In this document: positions 43,911-51,223 of the stretch, one piece after another
Layout of the letters: every line of letters starts with the position of its first letter
Position numbering within the stretch: the stretch's first letter is position 1
Source of the DNA: Spirosoma taeanense
GTDB taxonomy: Bacteria > Bacteroidota > Bacteroidia > Cytophagales > Spirosomataceae
Length of the DNA: 64,000 nucleotides
Assembly (NCBI RefSeq): GCF_013127955.1
Contig: NZ_CP053435.1
Coordinates: 4,402,001 to 4,466,000, forward strand
Direction: 5' to 3'
Translations under genes and position numbers: made by a program
The notes under the pieces: generated by a model
What the model saw: only the letters and a program-made list of their open reading frames with translations
Told to the model about the DNA's origin: nothing
Database searches by the model: none

Positions 43911-45470
43911 TTACAACCCCGACCCGTCAGCCTTTCCCTTGGCTATGGCGTAAGAACCAATGTTTTTACCACAATCCAGCCCGGCCTGACAGTCAAACCG
44001 ATAATGAATCAGTCCGTAGATGCGTGAGTTCGACGCTTCTACCGCCTGCGCCCAGAATTCATCGGCCTGGTCGGGGAAGATGCTGCCCAGCACCACAGCC
44101 GCAGCAGCCGAGAACGTTGAATGGCCTGATGTATACGAGGGGAAATTCGGCAGACCCACCGACGTTTTTAAACCGAATTGCTGCGGACGCGGATAGTAAT
44201 AGAAAAACTTGGTGTCCCAGCAGCATACACCAGCGTCCTGAAGCGTGGTGCCGACCAGAGCTAATGTCCGGGCCATGCGCACTTCGCTGTAGTTGGCTTC
44301 GTGAGCGGCATTGGCCGCTGTGCGATGCCAGTGGCCGGGCGGGGTATAGCTGCCTACGCCATCGGCCCAATAGTTGGCAATACGTGCCTGTTCGCGCGTC
44401 TGGTTGTTGTTAATTGCCCTTAGTTCGTCCAGCGCCTTCGTAAACTCGGGACTGTTTATGGCCGGAGGAGCGGCAGGGCGTAGCTTAATCAACGTTGCCC
44501 GGTCAAAATTCCAGGTCGAAACAGCCCCATAGTTGGGCAGCATGGGTGGGCGGGCAGGTGATTCCTGGCTAAGCCATATCTCCTGTAGTCCCCGGCTTCG
44601 GGCAGCCTCGATCATGGAAGCAGTAAGCGCCTGATTGTTGGCTGCAGCCATGCCGTCGGTCTTTGCCCGGTTCATCATTTTAGCCGCTACCTGTCCACCC
44701 AGGTCCGACCCGGCCGTAAGCTCGCTCTGTACGTTCATGCCTGCCCAAAGGCGGGTGTTGCGATGCTCGGCCAGTTTGGCCTCCAGAAAGGGCCCTTCAC
44801 CGGGAAACATCGCTTTCAGAACCGTATAGGATGCCATTGCCACAACGGCATCTTCAGACGGATAAGATGGCAGCGTCGAAACCGGCAGGGCAGCCCGTAC
44901 TGTTGGATCGACCTTTGAGGGCGCCAATCGTTTAAACGTATTCTTATAATTCCAGGCGGCTACCAGGGCATCATACTGTGCAACGCTCAGGTACGCCAGC
45001 GCACGGGCCGTGTAAGGCGGATTGGCAAACGGAAACCTCGGATCGGCGAGCGGATTGGTCGCATCCGGTACCGGATACTTACCGTCGGCGGTTGATGCGG
45101 GCGGCACATTATACCGGGCCGCCATTTCGCGGGCGATTTCGTTCCAGCGATAGACAGCTCCGGCTCCCCAGTACATCACCGCTTCCTGCTGCTCTCTGCT
45201 CAGGGTCGATGATTTGGCTTTCAGGTCGCTGAGTTCAGCCTGATACTCAACAGACGTCGTTGCCATTGGCGCAGCCAGCGTTACCTCCGTGGGCGAACTC
45301 AGGACGTACGTTTTCCAGCTACCCGCTTTCGCGTCGACATCTGCCGGTGTGTAGCCCACGCGCTGCGGTTCGGAAATGGTTTTGTCGCAGGAAATCAGCA
45401 GGGCCGAAACGCCCAGGACCGACAAACAGCCAATGAATATGTTACGTATGATTGGTTGCATGAATATCAT
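43911..45470 (-). CDS. PAP2/vanadium haloperoxidase-like lipoprotein, copy 2
   Basis: 519 residues from ATG 45470, which overlaps the barrel stop as ATGA; an ATG at 45461 is an alternative. Signal with lipobox LISC. Two tandem PAP2 halves as in copy 1. The C-terminal half has all haloperoxidase motifs: Kx6RP (KFFYYYPRP, near 419), SYTSGHSTF (near 445) and SRIYGLIHYRFD (SRx5Hx3D, near 485-496). The N-terminal half lacks the histidines (PSYPSEDAVVAMASYTVL, near 199; WAGMNVQSELTAGSDL). A Cys-rich end (DCQAGLDCGKN) could form a disulfide. This copy is thus the better candidate for an active vanadate- or phosphate-binding enzyme. Periplasmic or outer-membrane lipoprotein. Confidence 0.87.
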   Translation of the reverse strand: MIFMQPIIRNIFIGCLSVLGVSALLISCDKTISEPQRVGYTPADVDAKAGSWKTYVLSSPTEVTLAAPMATTSVEYQAELSDLKAKSSTLSREQQEAVMYWGAGAVYRWNEIAREMAARYNVPPASTADGKYPVPDATNPLADPRFPFANPPYTARALAYLSVAQYDALVAAWNYKNTFKRLAPSKVDPTVRAALPVSTLPSYPSEDAVVAMASYTVLKAMFPGEGPFLEAKLAEHRNTRLWAGMNVQSELTAGSDLGGQVAAKMMNRAKTDGMAAANNQALTASMIEAARSRGLQEIWLSQESPARPPMLPNYGAVSTWNFDRATLIKLRPAAPPAINSPEFTKALDELRAINNNQTREQARIANYWADGVGSYTPPGHWHRTAANAAHEANYSEVRMARTLALVGTTLQDAGVCCWDTKFFYYYPRPQQFGLKTSVGLPNFPSYTSGHSTFSAAAAVVLGSIFPDQADEFWAQAVEASNSRIYGLIHYRFDCQAGLDCGKNIGSYAIAKGKADGSGL

Positions 45471-46363
45471 TTTTTAAAACTGAACTGATAGAGGACACCG
45501 ACCGAATAGCTGGTACTCTGACCAACGTTCCGGCCATTCGTTACATAGCCGACGCGGGCATTCACGCCCACGTTCCGGGGTTGGAGTTTACCGTACCAGC
45601 CCACCACCGTCGCCTGCATATTATTCGTCGGAAACGGCATATCGTTCCGGCGAATGTTATCGCCACTCATGCAGGCCGACCGCTCGGCGAATACTTCCGT
45701 CTGCCACTGTCGGCGTAAAACCCCCAGCCGAATAGCCGCATCATAAATGTTTGGTACGCCAACTTCGTTCGTGTTATAGAGCCGTCCGTTGGCCAGATAA
45801 GCATCGCGATCAACGCGGATATTACTGCGCCAGCCGTATGATCCATGGGCTGTCAGATACAGACCGGTTTTAGGATTTTTATAATTAGCCAGCAGTCGCC
45901 CCGTAAAAGTTTGGCACTGCAACCCAATCGACATGGGCAGAAAATCAGGCACGTAATTGCCTACGGGCAATGAGCCGCCAACGATTGCATGGAGCGAGAA
46001 TCCCTGCGCCTTAAAGGCTTTTACTTTCAGCCAGGCAGAAATATCCTGGATGCCTTTCTGGCCCATCAGATTACCGGCGCTGGTGCTCGTCCAGACGTAA
46101 GGCAGGTTTAAAATCACGTTGACGCGGTTGCTGATCCCGATGGCGGGCATGAGCATCACGCTTTGCGTTGTATGCGTTCCAATGTTCAAGTTTTCACGCC
46201 TGAGCGTATGTTCCCAGTACTCATTCCAGGAACTATGGCCATAGATGCCAGCGATACATACCGCCTTTTTACCCATATAAATGGCATCGTGGGGCATCTG
46301 AGCCCAGGCCGGCGTGGTAGCCAGAGCAGCCACCCACACCAGGTAATATATAAATCGTCTCAT
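45467..46363 (-). CDS. Outer-membrane beta-barrel protein, cassette copy 2
   Basis: 298 residues with a signal peptide (RFIYYLVWVAALATTPAWA). Strand pattern as in copy 1 (IGISNRVNVILNLPYVW, GIQDISAWLKVKAF, GGSLPVGNYV, LTAHGSYGWRSNI), closing in a barrel-type last strand (YSVGVLYQFSFKK, aromatic Phe at the third last place). Stop overlaps the PAP2 start by ATGA, indicating translational coupling of barrel and enzyme. Two Cys (AVCIAG, SACMSGD) are unusual for a barrel. First gene of the four-gene minus-strand run. Role inferred only from context. Confidence 0.8.
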   Translation of the reverse strand: MRRFIYYLVWVAALATTPAWAQMPHDAIYMGKKAVCIAGIYGHSSWNEYWEHTLRRENLNIGTHTTQSVMLMPAIGISNRVNVILNLPYVWTSTSAGNLMGQKGIQDISAWLKVKAFKAQGFSLHAIVGGSLPVGNYVPDFLPMSIGLQCQTFTGRLLANYKNPKTGLYLTAHGSYGWRSNIRVDRDAYLANGRLYNTNEVGVPNIYDAAIRLGVLRRQWQTEVFAERSACMSGDNIRRNDMPFPTNNMQATVVGWYGKLQPRNVGVNARVGYVTNGRNVGQSTSYSVGVLYQFSFKK

Positions 46364-46695
46364 GGCAAGATTACGGTTGAAAGATTGATCAGTACTAGCC
46401 GCTTACGAGTAGACAGCACATACGGCTTACGCGTTAACACCAACGGCATACGTCGACCGGTATCAAATAGTCGGTAAAAGGCCGCATTGCCCTGATGGTA
46501 ATACCCTTAAGTGCTTATAATAGCAAAGAATAGCCGCGTGGCGCAGAGCATTGGGGGACGCGCAATAGCGTGTTCGCCAAGGACGATACCGCTACCGAAC
46601 GAATGCAGTATACGCGCAGCCGAACGAAGCGTCCGCAGCGAATTGCTGTTCATAAATCCACAAAAACTCGAGTGCGAAACGACCCGGAAACGCCT
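46364..46695. other. 332-bp intergenic region
   Basis: Upstream of the four-gene cassette run and downstream of the hypothetical gene on the same strand, so it should hold the cassette promoter. The nearest approach to a -7 box on minus is TATTCTTTG near 46526, one base too long. Nothing else recognised. Confidence 0.4.
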
Positions 46696-47235
46696 TTAGA
46701 CTTCGGGCGGGGGCGAATGAACAGGCAGAGCCCGTAATGAGAACACGAACACCTGCTCCAGAATCCGGATAGGTTCGCGCCAGTTGGGCGGCAAAAAACT
46801 AAACACAGCCCGGGCAGTGGGCGAGTATTCTTTCAGCAAAAATTTCAGGAATTGATTCGTTTTTCGGTGTGAATCGGTAGTCCCGGCAATATGGTCGTTC
46901 AGAAACGAAAGCAGATCACTTTGCCAGAACGAGCGGCTCTCCGATTCTAATCCGGCGATAAAGAGCGTATCGCCCCGCACTTCCAGGCTTACCACATCAT
47001 AGTAATGCCCCCGGTAGCCAAAGCCATTCGTTGTGCCGTTAGTCAGCGTGCTGACATCGTGTTTGCCGTTGAGCGGAATCTGAAACTCAACCAGGCTGTC
47101 AACCGTCCGATACACCAGAAGCCGCTCCGACAGGTCGTGCTCAGCCTGCCACCAGGCTCCAATACACACCAGCACGTAAGCGAGTGTGTGATAGAGCAGC
47201 AGCGCCGACAACCCAATGGATACAGCTTTCTTCAC
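46696..47235 (-). CDS. Hypothetical membrane-anchored protein
   Basis: Not recognised. I start at GTG 47235 (KKAVSIGLSALLLYHTLAYVLVC...), because it opens on one TM helix; the frame continues upstream to 47325. About 179 residues: TM anchor, then a soluble domain of mostly beta character (LLVYRTVDSLVEFQIPL, NGTTNGFGYRGHYYDVVSLEVRGDTLFIAGL) and helices at the end. It may be a Bacteroidota-specific family. No partner evident; moaA is divergent at 47466 with 230 bp in between. Confidence 0.55.
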   Translation of the reverse strand: MKKAVSIGLSALLLYHTLAYVLVCIGAWWQAEHDLSERLLVYRTVDSLVEFQIPLNGKHDVSTLTNGTTNGFGYRGHYYDVVSLEVRGDTLFIAGLESESRSFWQSDLLSFLNDHIAGTTDSHRKTNQFLKFLLKEYSPTARAVFSFLPPNWREPIRILEQVFVFSLRALPVHSPPPEV

Positions 47236-47436
47236 GAATGAAAGTAAAGTTTTTCCAAAAATAACAATAAATTTTAAAATCAAACAGGTCGGCCGGTCGG
47301 CAAATAAACTGGTGTGTCTGGGCAATACGCTCAGTTTTTGACATGCTTAAGCGAATGAGTCCCAGATAATAAGCCTGATACACCTTTATTTAGAGCTCCG
47401 GTGCCCGTTAACGGCCCGGCGTGCAATCAAATTCGT

Positions 47437-47444
47437 TAGTTTTG
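47437..47444 (+). promoter_or_regulatory. -7 box TAGTTTTG of moaA
   Basis: Fits TAnnTTTG, 21 bp before the ATG at 47466. No clear -33 element. Confidence 0.4.
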
Positions 47445-47465
47445 TGTTAGTTCGGTATTCCCAAT

Positions 47466-48446
47466 ATGATTTTCGACAACCACAACCGCCCCATCACTTA
47501 CCTCCGGCTGGCCGTAACGGACCGCTGCAATCTGCGGTGCTTCTACTGCATGCCCGAGGAAGGGATTAAGTATCTGCCTAAAAAGCAGTTGCTGACCTAT
47601 GAGGAAATGGAGCGGATCGTTCGGGTGCTGGCGCAGCTGGGCGTGCAGAAAGTCAGGATTACTGGCGGAGAGCCGTTTGTCCGAACGGATCTGATGGCGT
47701 TTCTGCACCAACTGGCCGCAATAGACGGTTTAACCGACTTATCGCTTACAACCAACGGCGTTTTAACCGCCCCCCACGTTGCCGACTTAGCCGCGCTCGG
47801 GGTGAAAGCCGTGAATTTAAGCCTGGATACACTCGACCGCGACCGATTCCGGCAGATTACCCGGCGCGATGAATTGCCTGCCGTTCTCAACACGCTCGAT
47901 GCGCTGCTGGCAGCTGGTATTCAGACCAAGATTAATGCGGTCGTGATGGATGGGCAGAATACGCAGGATCTGGTTCCGCTGGCCGATCTGACCCGTACCT
48001 TACCTGTTGATGTGCGGTTTATTGAAGAGATGCCGTTTAACGGCGAAGGAAGTCATTATCCCGTGCTGCACTGGACCCACCGACGCATAGTGGATGAGCT
48101 CCGGATGCATTTTCCAGATCTGCAGAAACTTCCTGATCCGCCATTCTCGACATCGGCGAATTATCAGATTCCTGGCCATCAGGGCACTATCGGCATCATT
48201 GCCGCTTTCAGCCGAACCTTCTGTGGTAGCTGCAACCGCATTCGCTTAACTGCGCAGGGCACGCTCAAGACCTGCCTATACGACAACGGCGTGCTGGATG
48301 TTCGGGCCCTGCTTCGATCCGGCGCGAGCGACGGTGAGCTGACAGCGGCATTTCTGCGGGCATTTGCGCACCGCCCCGCCAACGGCTTTGAAGCCGAACA
48401 GAACCGGGATGTCGTCAGTGAATCGATGGCGACGATAGGCGGCTGA
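47466..48446 (+). CDS. moaA: GTP 3',8-cyclase MoaA
   Basis: 326 residues, radical SAM enzyme. It converts GTP to 3',8-cyclo-7,8-dihydro-GTP, the first step of molybdenum cofactor synthesis, with MoaC. SAM cluster CxxxCxxC is Cys21, Cys25 and Cys28 (DRCNLRCFYCMPEEG); GGEP follows in ITGGEPFVRTDL; the second cluster is in FCGSCNRIRLTAQGTLKTCLY (near 252-270). It ends in Gly-Gly (SMATIGG), as MoaA enzymes do, where the C-terminal GG is needed for activity. No moaC, moeA or molybdenum enzyme gene is beside it, so it is a lone Moco gene here. Its stop lies 4 bp from that of the convergent ThiY-like gene. Confidence 0.95.
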   Translation: MIFDNHNRPITYLRLAVTDRCNLRCFYCMPEEGIKYLPKKQLLTYEEMERIVRVLAQLGVQKVRITGGEPFVRTDLMAFLHQLAAIDGLTDLSLTTNGVLTAPHVADLAALGVKAVNLSLDTLDRDRFRQITRRDELPAVLNTLDALLAAGIQTKINAVVMDGQNTQDLVPLADLTRTLPVDVRFIEEMPFNGEGSHYPVLHWTHRRIVDELRMHFPDLQKLPDPPFSTSANYQIPGHQGTIGIIAAFSRTFCGSCNRIRLTAQGTLKTCLYDNGVLDVRALLRSGASDGELTAAFLRAFAHRPANGFEAEQNRDVVSESMATIGG

Positions 48447-48450
48447 TCGC

Positions 48451-49407
48451 TTACCGGATTACAATGGGCACCTCTGCCAGATACTCAGTCGTGAACAACC
48501 GGTCTACCTCAATCTGCTGTACCAGTTCGCCATCGGCATCGGTAATCAGATGATTGCGAATGAGCCAGTTGGTAAAAGACTTCCAGACATTCCGGTGCAT
48601 AAATCCCCATTGCCCTTCGCCATCAAAATAATAGCGGGAGGCTACCTGCTGGCTCTGTTCCAGAAAGTTTCGATCCTTCAGGCTGGGATGTCGGGCCGTT
48701 TCGGCCAGCAGCCGGGCGGCCTCATCCGGATTATCGACCGCAAAGCGAAAACCGGCCGTTGTCGCTTTAATGAACCGGCGCAGGGCATCGGTGTTCTGAT
48801 CAGCCCAGTTGCGATGAACCGTTATGACCGGGTTGTAAGCATAGGGAATTTCATACTCGTCAAAGAGAAACTGATTGAGTTCGATCCCTTCAATATCGGC
48901 CTCCACGCCAGCCCAGGGCAGGAAAATCCAGGTTGCGTCTACCTCGTTGGTAATTAATGCCCGCAAGCTGTTTGATCGCGCCGGTTTGCGCATAACAAAC
49001 CGGCCCCGTCCACCGTCATTCTGGATCATCTGCCGCACAATGTCTCCCTCGTAACGCGCAGCGCAGGAGCCATAGACCTTACCATCCAGTTCCTTCGGAC
49101 GATCAATGCCGCTCTGCTTCAGGGTAACTATCGCACTGGCATCGCGGGCCAGCACTGTCGCGACGGCCACCAGCGGAATACCGTTCAGTTGATACCCAAT
49201 AACGCTTTCGGAAGGGGTAAGCGCTATATCTGCCTCTCCTTCGGCAATTTGCTGGGCAGGCTTTGTCTGGCACGTTTCCAGATCCGGAATAATGAACTCG
49301 ACATCAAGACCAGCCTGTGCATATGCGCCCTTAGCCAGGGCTACGTAAAATCCGGTGTGGTTGGTGTTGGGCGTCCAGTCAAGAGCCAACCGAATGCGTG
49401 TATTCAT
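48451..49407 (-). CDS. ThiY/Thi5-type pyrimidine-binding protein without signal peptide
   Basis: I start at ATG 49407 (MNTRIRLALDWTPNTNH), since the extra 8 residues from 49431 are not typical. About 318 residues, type II periplasmic-binding fold of the NMT1/THI5-like family (DWTPNTNHTGFYVALAKGAY; GEADIALTPSESVIGYQLNGI). ThiY homologues bind N-formyl-4-amino-5-aminomethyl-2-methylpyrimidine for thiamin salvage; eukaryotic Thi5 makes HMP-P using Lys62 and His66. Here those two positions align with Thr and Ser, so it is not such an enzyme. No signal peptide and no ABC permease or ATPase next door. Either a cytoplasmic binding protein or a mis-started secreted one. Convergent with moaA. Confidence 0.75.
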   Translation of the reverse strand: MNTRIRLALDWTPNTNHTGFYVALAKGAYAQAGLDVEFIIPDLETCQTKPAQQIAEGEADIALTPSESVIGYQLNGIPLVAVATVLARDASAIVTLKQSGIDRPKELDGKVYGSCAARYEGDIVRQMIQNDGGRGRFVMRKPARSNSLRALITNEVDATWIFLPWAGVEADIEGIELNQFLFDEYEIPYAYNPVITVHRNWADQNTDALRRFIKATTAGFRFAVDNPDEAARLLAETARHPSLKDRNFLEQSQQVASRYYFDGEGQWGFMHRNVWKSFTNWLIRNHLITDADGELVQQIEVDRLFTTEYLAEVPIVIR

Positions 49408-49564
49408 ACGATCTGACGGATATTCTGTCAATCTAACCCGCTACGGAGAGGAAGGTTTTCACATAGCCATCGGTTATTGCAGTTCCGTCGGATGGGAGTT
49501 CGCTGGACGCCCGTAAGATGTAAAGACAGTGGTGAAGTTTTGTGAGAAGTTGTCCCATAAACGA

Positions 49565-49602
49565 ACCGTGGTCATTGAGACAAGTGCCTCAATGACCACG
49601 GT
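49565..49602 (-). terminator. Hairpin after deacetylase gene
   Basis: Perfect 15-bp stem (49565-49579 with 49588-49602), 8-nt loop, weak T tail. It lies downstream of the deacetylase gene on minus. Confidence 0.65.
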
Positions 49603-49642
49603 AAAGGACTCTGTTATTTATGTGTCTCCAGACTAAATCGCC

Positions 49643-50566
49643 CTAATCAAAGCTCTGTATCATGTTCCGGTACATGGTTTTGGCTTTCCACTGCCCACCC
49701 GCTATAATCCGCCGGATAGTGTACAGCGGCATCTGGTCGTCTCGTTTGTCGGCCAGCGAAAAAGCAGCTACGTATCCCCGCTTCTGGATTTCGGGCAGGG
49801 CCTGCTTGTTCCACAACCCAAACGGATAGGCAAAATACCGGACGGGCTTTCCCGTAATACTTTCCAGTTTGGCCTTTGGCTCTTCGACCTGCGTTTTCCA
49901 GTCGTCGCCCTGGTATTTCTTTACGTTATGATGATCCCACGTATGCGCGCCGATTGCGTGTCCCCGGTCTGAAAGATCTTTAATCTGCGCTTTGTCCATA
50001 TATGGTTGCTTACCCCGCCGACCGATGGCAACGGTCATGATAAAAAAAGCGCCTTTGAATCCGTGTTTTTCCAGAATAGGAACCGCCGTTTCGTACTGAT
50101 CCAGGTCTCCATCGTCGAACGTCAGCATGATGGGCTTGGTTGGTAGTGGTGCGCCGGTTGTCAGATACGCATAGAGCTGATCGGGGAGAATAGTATGATA
50201 GCCGCTATCGGCCAGCATCTGCATCTGCTCCTTGAAAGCCGCTGTAGGGATGATGTAATCTTTGGCCGTTTTTGAATCCGACGAACGCCAGTCCCGGATT
50301 TGGTGGTAGCATAACACCGGCACCTGCGGACGAGCCAGGATCGTAGCCGCATCGGCAATTTTACTGGCCGGGATTCGGCTCGGATCAGGTGCCGGCGTAG
50401 ACGCGTCGGTTTTTACGGCCGGGGCGCTTTCTGTTTTCGGAGCGTTGGTAGTGGCGGTTGAATCGGCCGTATTCGAACCTTCCGACTGGCAGCCGGTTAA
50501 ACCACTGGCAATCAGCACTGACAGGCAAATGCCCGTTACTAAGGAAAAGGTTTGACGAGTAAGCAT
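49643..50566 (-). CDS. Polysaccharide deacetylase (NodB-type) lipoprotein
   Basis: 307 residues with a lipoprotein signal (SLVTGICLSVLIASGLTGC, lipobox LTGC). A Ser/Thr/Ala/Lys/Pro-rich linker (about 28-65) precedes the NodB domain: CYHQIRDW opening, metal site TFDDG (near 147), HxxxxH-type HTWDHH (near 208-213) and RYFAYPFGLWN. CE4 enzymes remove N- or O-acetyl groups from chitooligosaccharide, poly-N-acetylglucosamine or peptidoglycan using Zn2+ or Co2+. Being lipid-anchored, it acts at the outer membrane or in the periplasm. It could serve a surface polysaccharide such as that of the operon at 1.3-6.7 kb, but this is inference. Monocistronic. Confidence 0.92.
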   Translation of the reverse strand: MLTRQTFSLVTGICLSVLIASGLTGCQSEGSNTADSTATTNAPKTESAPAVKTDASTPAPDPSRIPASKIADAATILARPQVPVLCYHQIRDWRSSDSKTAKDYIIPTAAFKEQMQMLADSGYHTILPDQLYAYLTTGAPLPTKPIMLTFDDGDLDQYETAVPILEKHGFKGAFFIMTVAIGRRGKQPYMDKAQIKDLSDRGHAIGAHTWDHHNVKKYQGDDWKTQVEEPKAKLESITGKPVRYFAYPFGLWNKQALPEIQKRGYVAAFSLADKRDDQMPLYTIRRIIAGGQWKAKTMYRNMIQSFD

Positions 50567-50674
50567 AGCGAATTAGTATGCCCAAACATAGAAAAAAACG
50601 GTTGGCTTATACTACTGCTCCTGCTTAAACCGAAATTTATTTTTAATCTGAGCGGTAAGACTCTTACTTCCTGT

Positions 50675-50974
50675 CTAGATCGTCAACCGGGCCAGTTTCA
50701 GGCTTACCCAGTTCAGGAAGTGTTTGAATACCGGCGGCCGTGATAGCCAGGCGGTAGCGGTTGGCCGGCCGAGAGCGTTTAATTTTGCAGCCTGTTTTTC
50801 GCCTTTTCCATAATACACGATCCGGTCGGTGGCGATTTCCACAATTGATAAAACACCGGTAGACGGGTTCTGCTGAATGCTGGCTAACGCGATGCCGCGG
50901 GCCGCTTCCAGCGTTTCAGCGTAAATGAACGTCGGTTTATCGTCTACGTAATGAGCAACCAGATAACTGTACAT
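50675..50974 (-). CDS. Hypothetical small protein
   Basis: 99 residues, no family recognised. It has an alpha/beta pattern (YSYLVAHYVDDKPTFIYAE; ARGIALASIQQNPSTGVLSIVEIATDRIVYYGKG) resembling small phage-type or ligand-binding domains. ATG at 50974. A perfect -7 box lies about 128 bp upstream at 51102-51109 (minus), which suggests an actual transcript with a long leader. Confidence 0.55.
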   Translation of the reverse strand: MYSYLVAHYVDDKPTFIYAETLEAARGIALASIQQNPSTGVLSIVEIATDRIVYYGKGEKQAAKLNALGRPTATAWLSRPPVFKHFLNWVSLKLARLTI

Positions 50975-51101
50975 GGGTGTATTAATAACTTGGTGTGATC
51001 GTGATGCCAGTAGACCGGCTTATTGCTTCGCAGCACCGTGCTGAAGAAGCCTCGATCTTATGACGAACGGTTTATACTACGGTCACGAAGCGTATTCTCC
51101 G

Positions 51102-51109
51102 CAAAGATA
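51102..51109 (-). promoter_or_regulatory. -7 box TATCTTTG upstream of 50974 gene
   Basis: Reads CAAAGATA on plus; perfect TAnnTTTG on minus. No fitting -33 box. Confidence 0.35.
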
Positions 51110-51223
51110 AGTGCTGCGCAAAAGCATCCGATTTCGCAGGCAGAATAAGTCAGCTAAACGAACCGAAGGTTTCACCGAACCCCTCTTCTGTCGTTTATGT
51201 TATCTCAGAAATAAATAAGCTGA

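Noticed and set aside
46511..46699. 62-codon plus-strand open frame downstream of the hypothetical gene
   Set aside because: Overlaps the end of the called minus-strand gene and has no protein features.
48451..49431. Thi5-type HMP-P synthase
   Set aside because: The residues that hold PLP and donate the His (Lys62, His66 in Thi5) align with Thr and Ser, and the Cys-rich signature is absent.
49432..49564. TPP riboswitch upstream of the ThiY-like gene
   Set aside because: The expected CTGAGA and ACCTGA core strings are not found on the minus strand.
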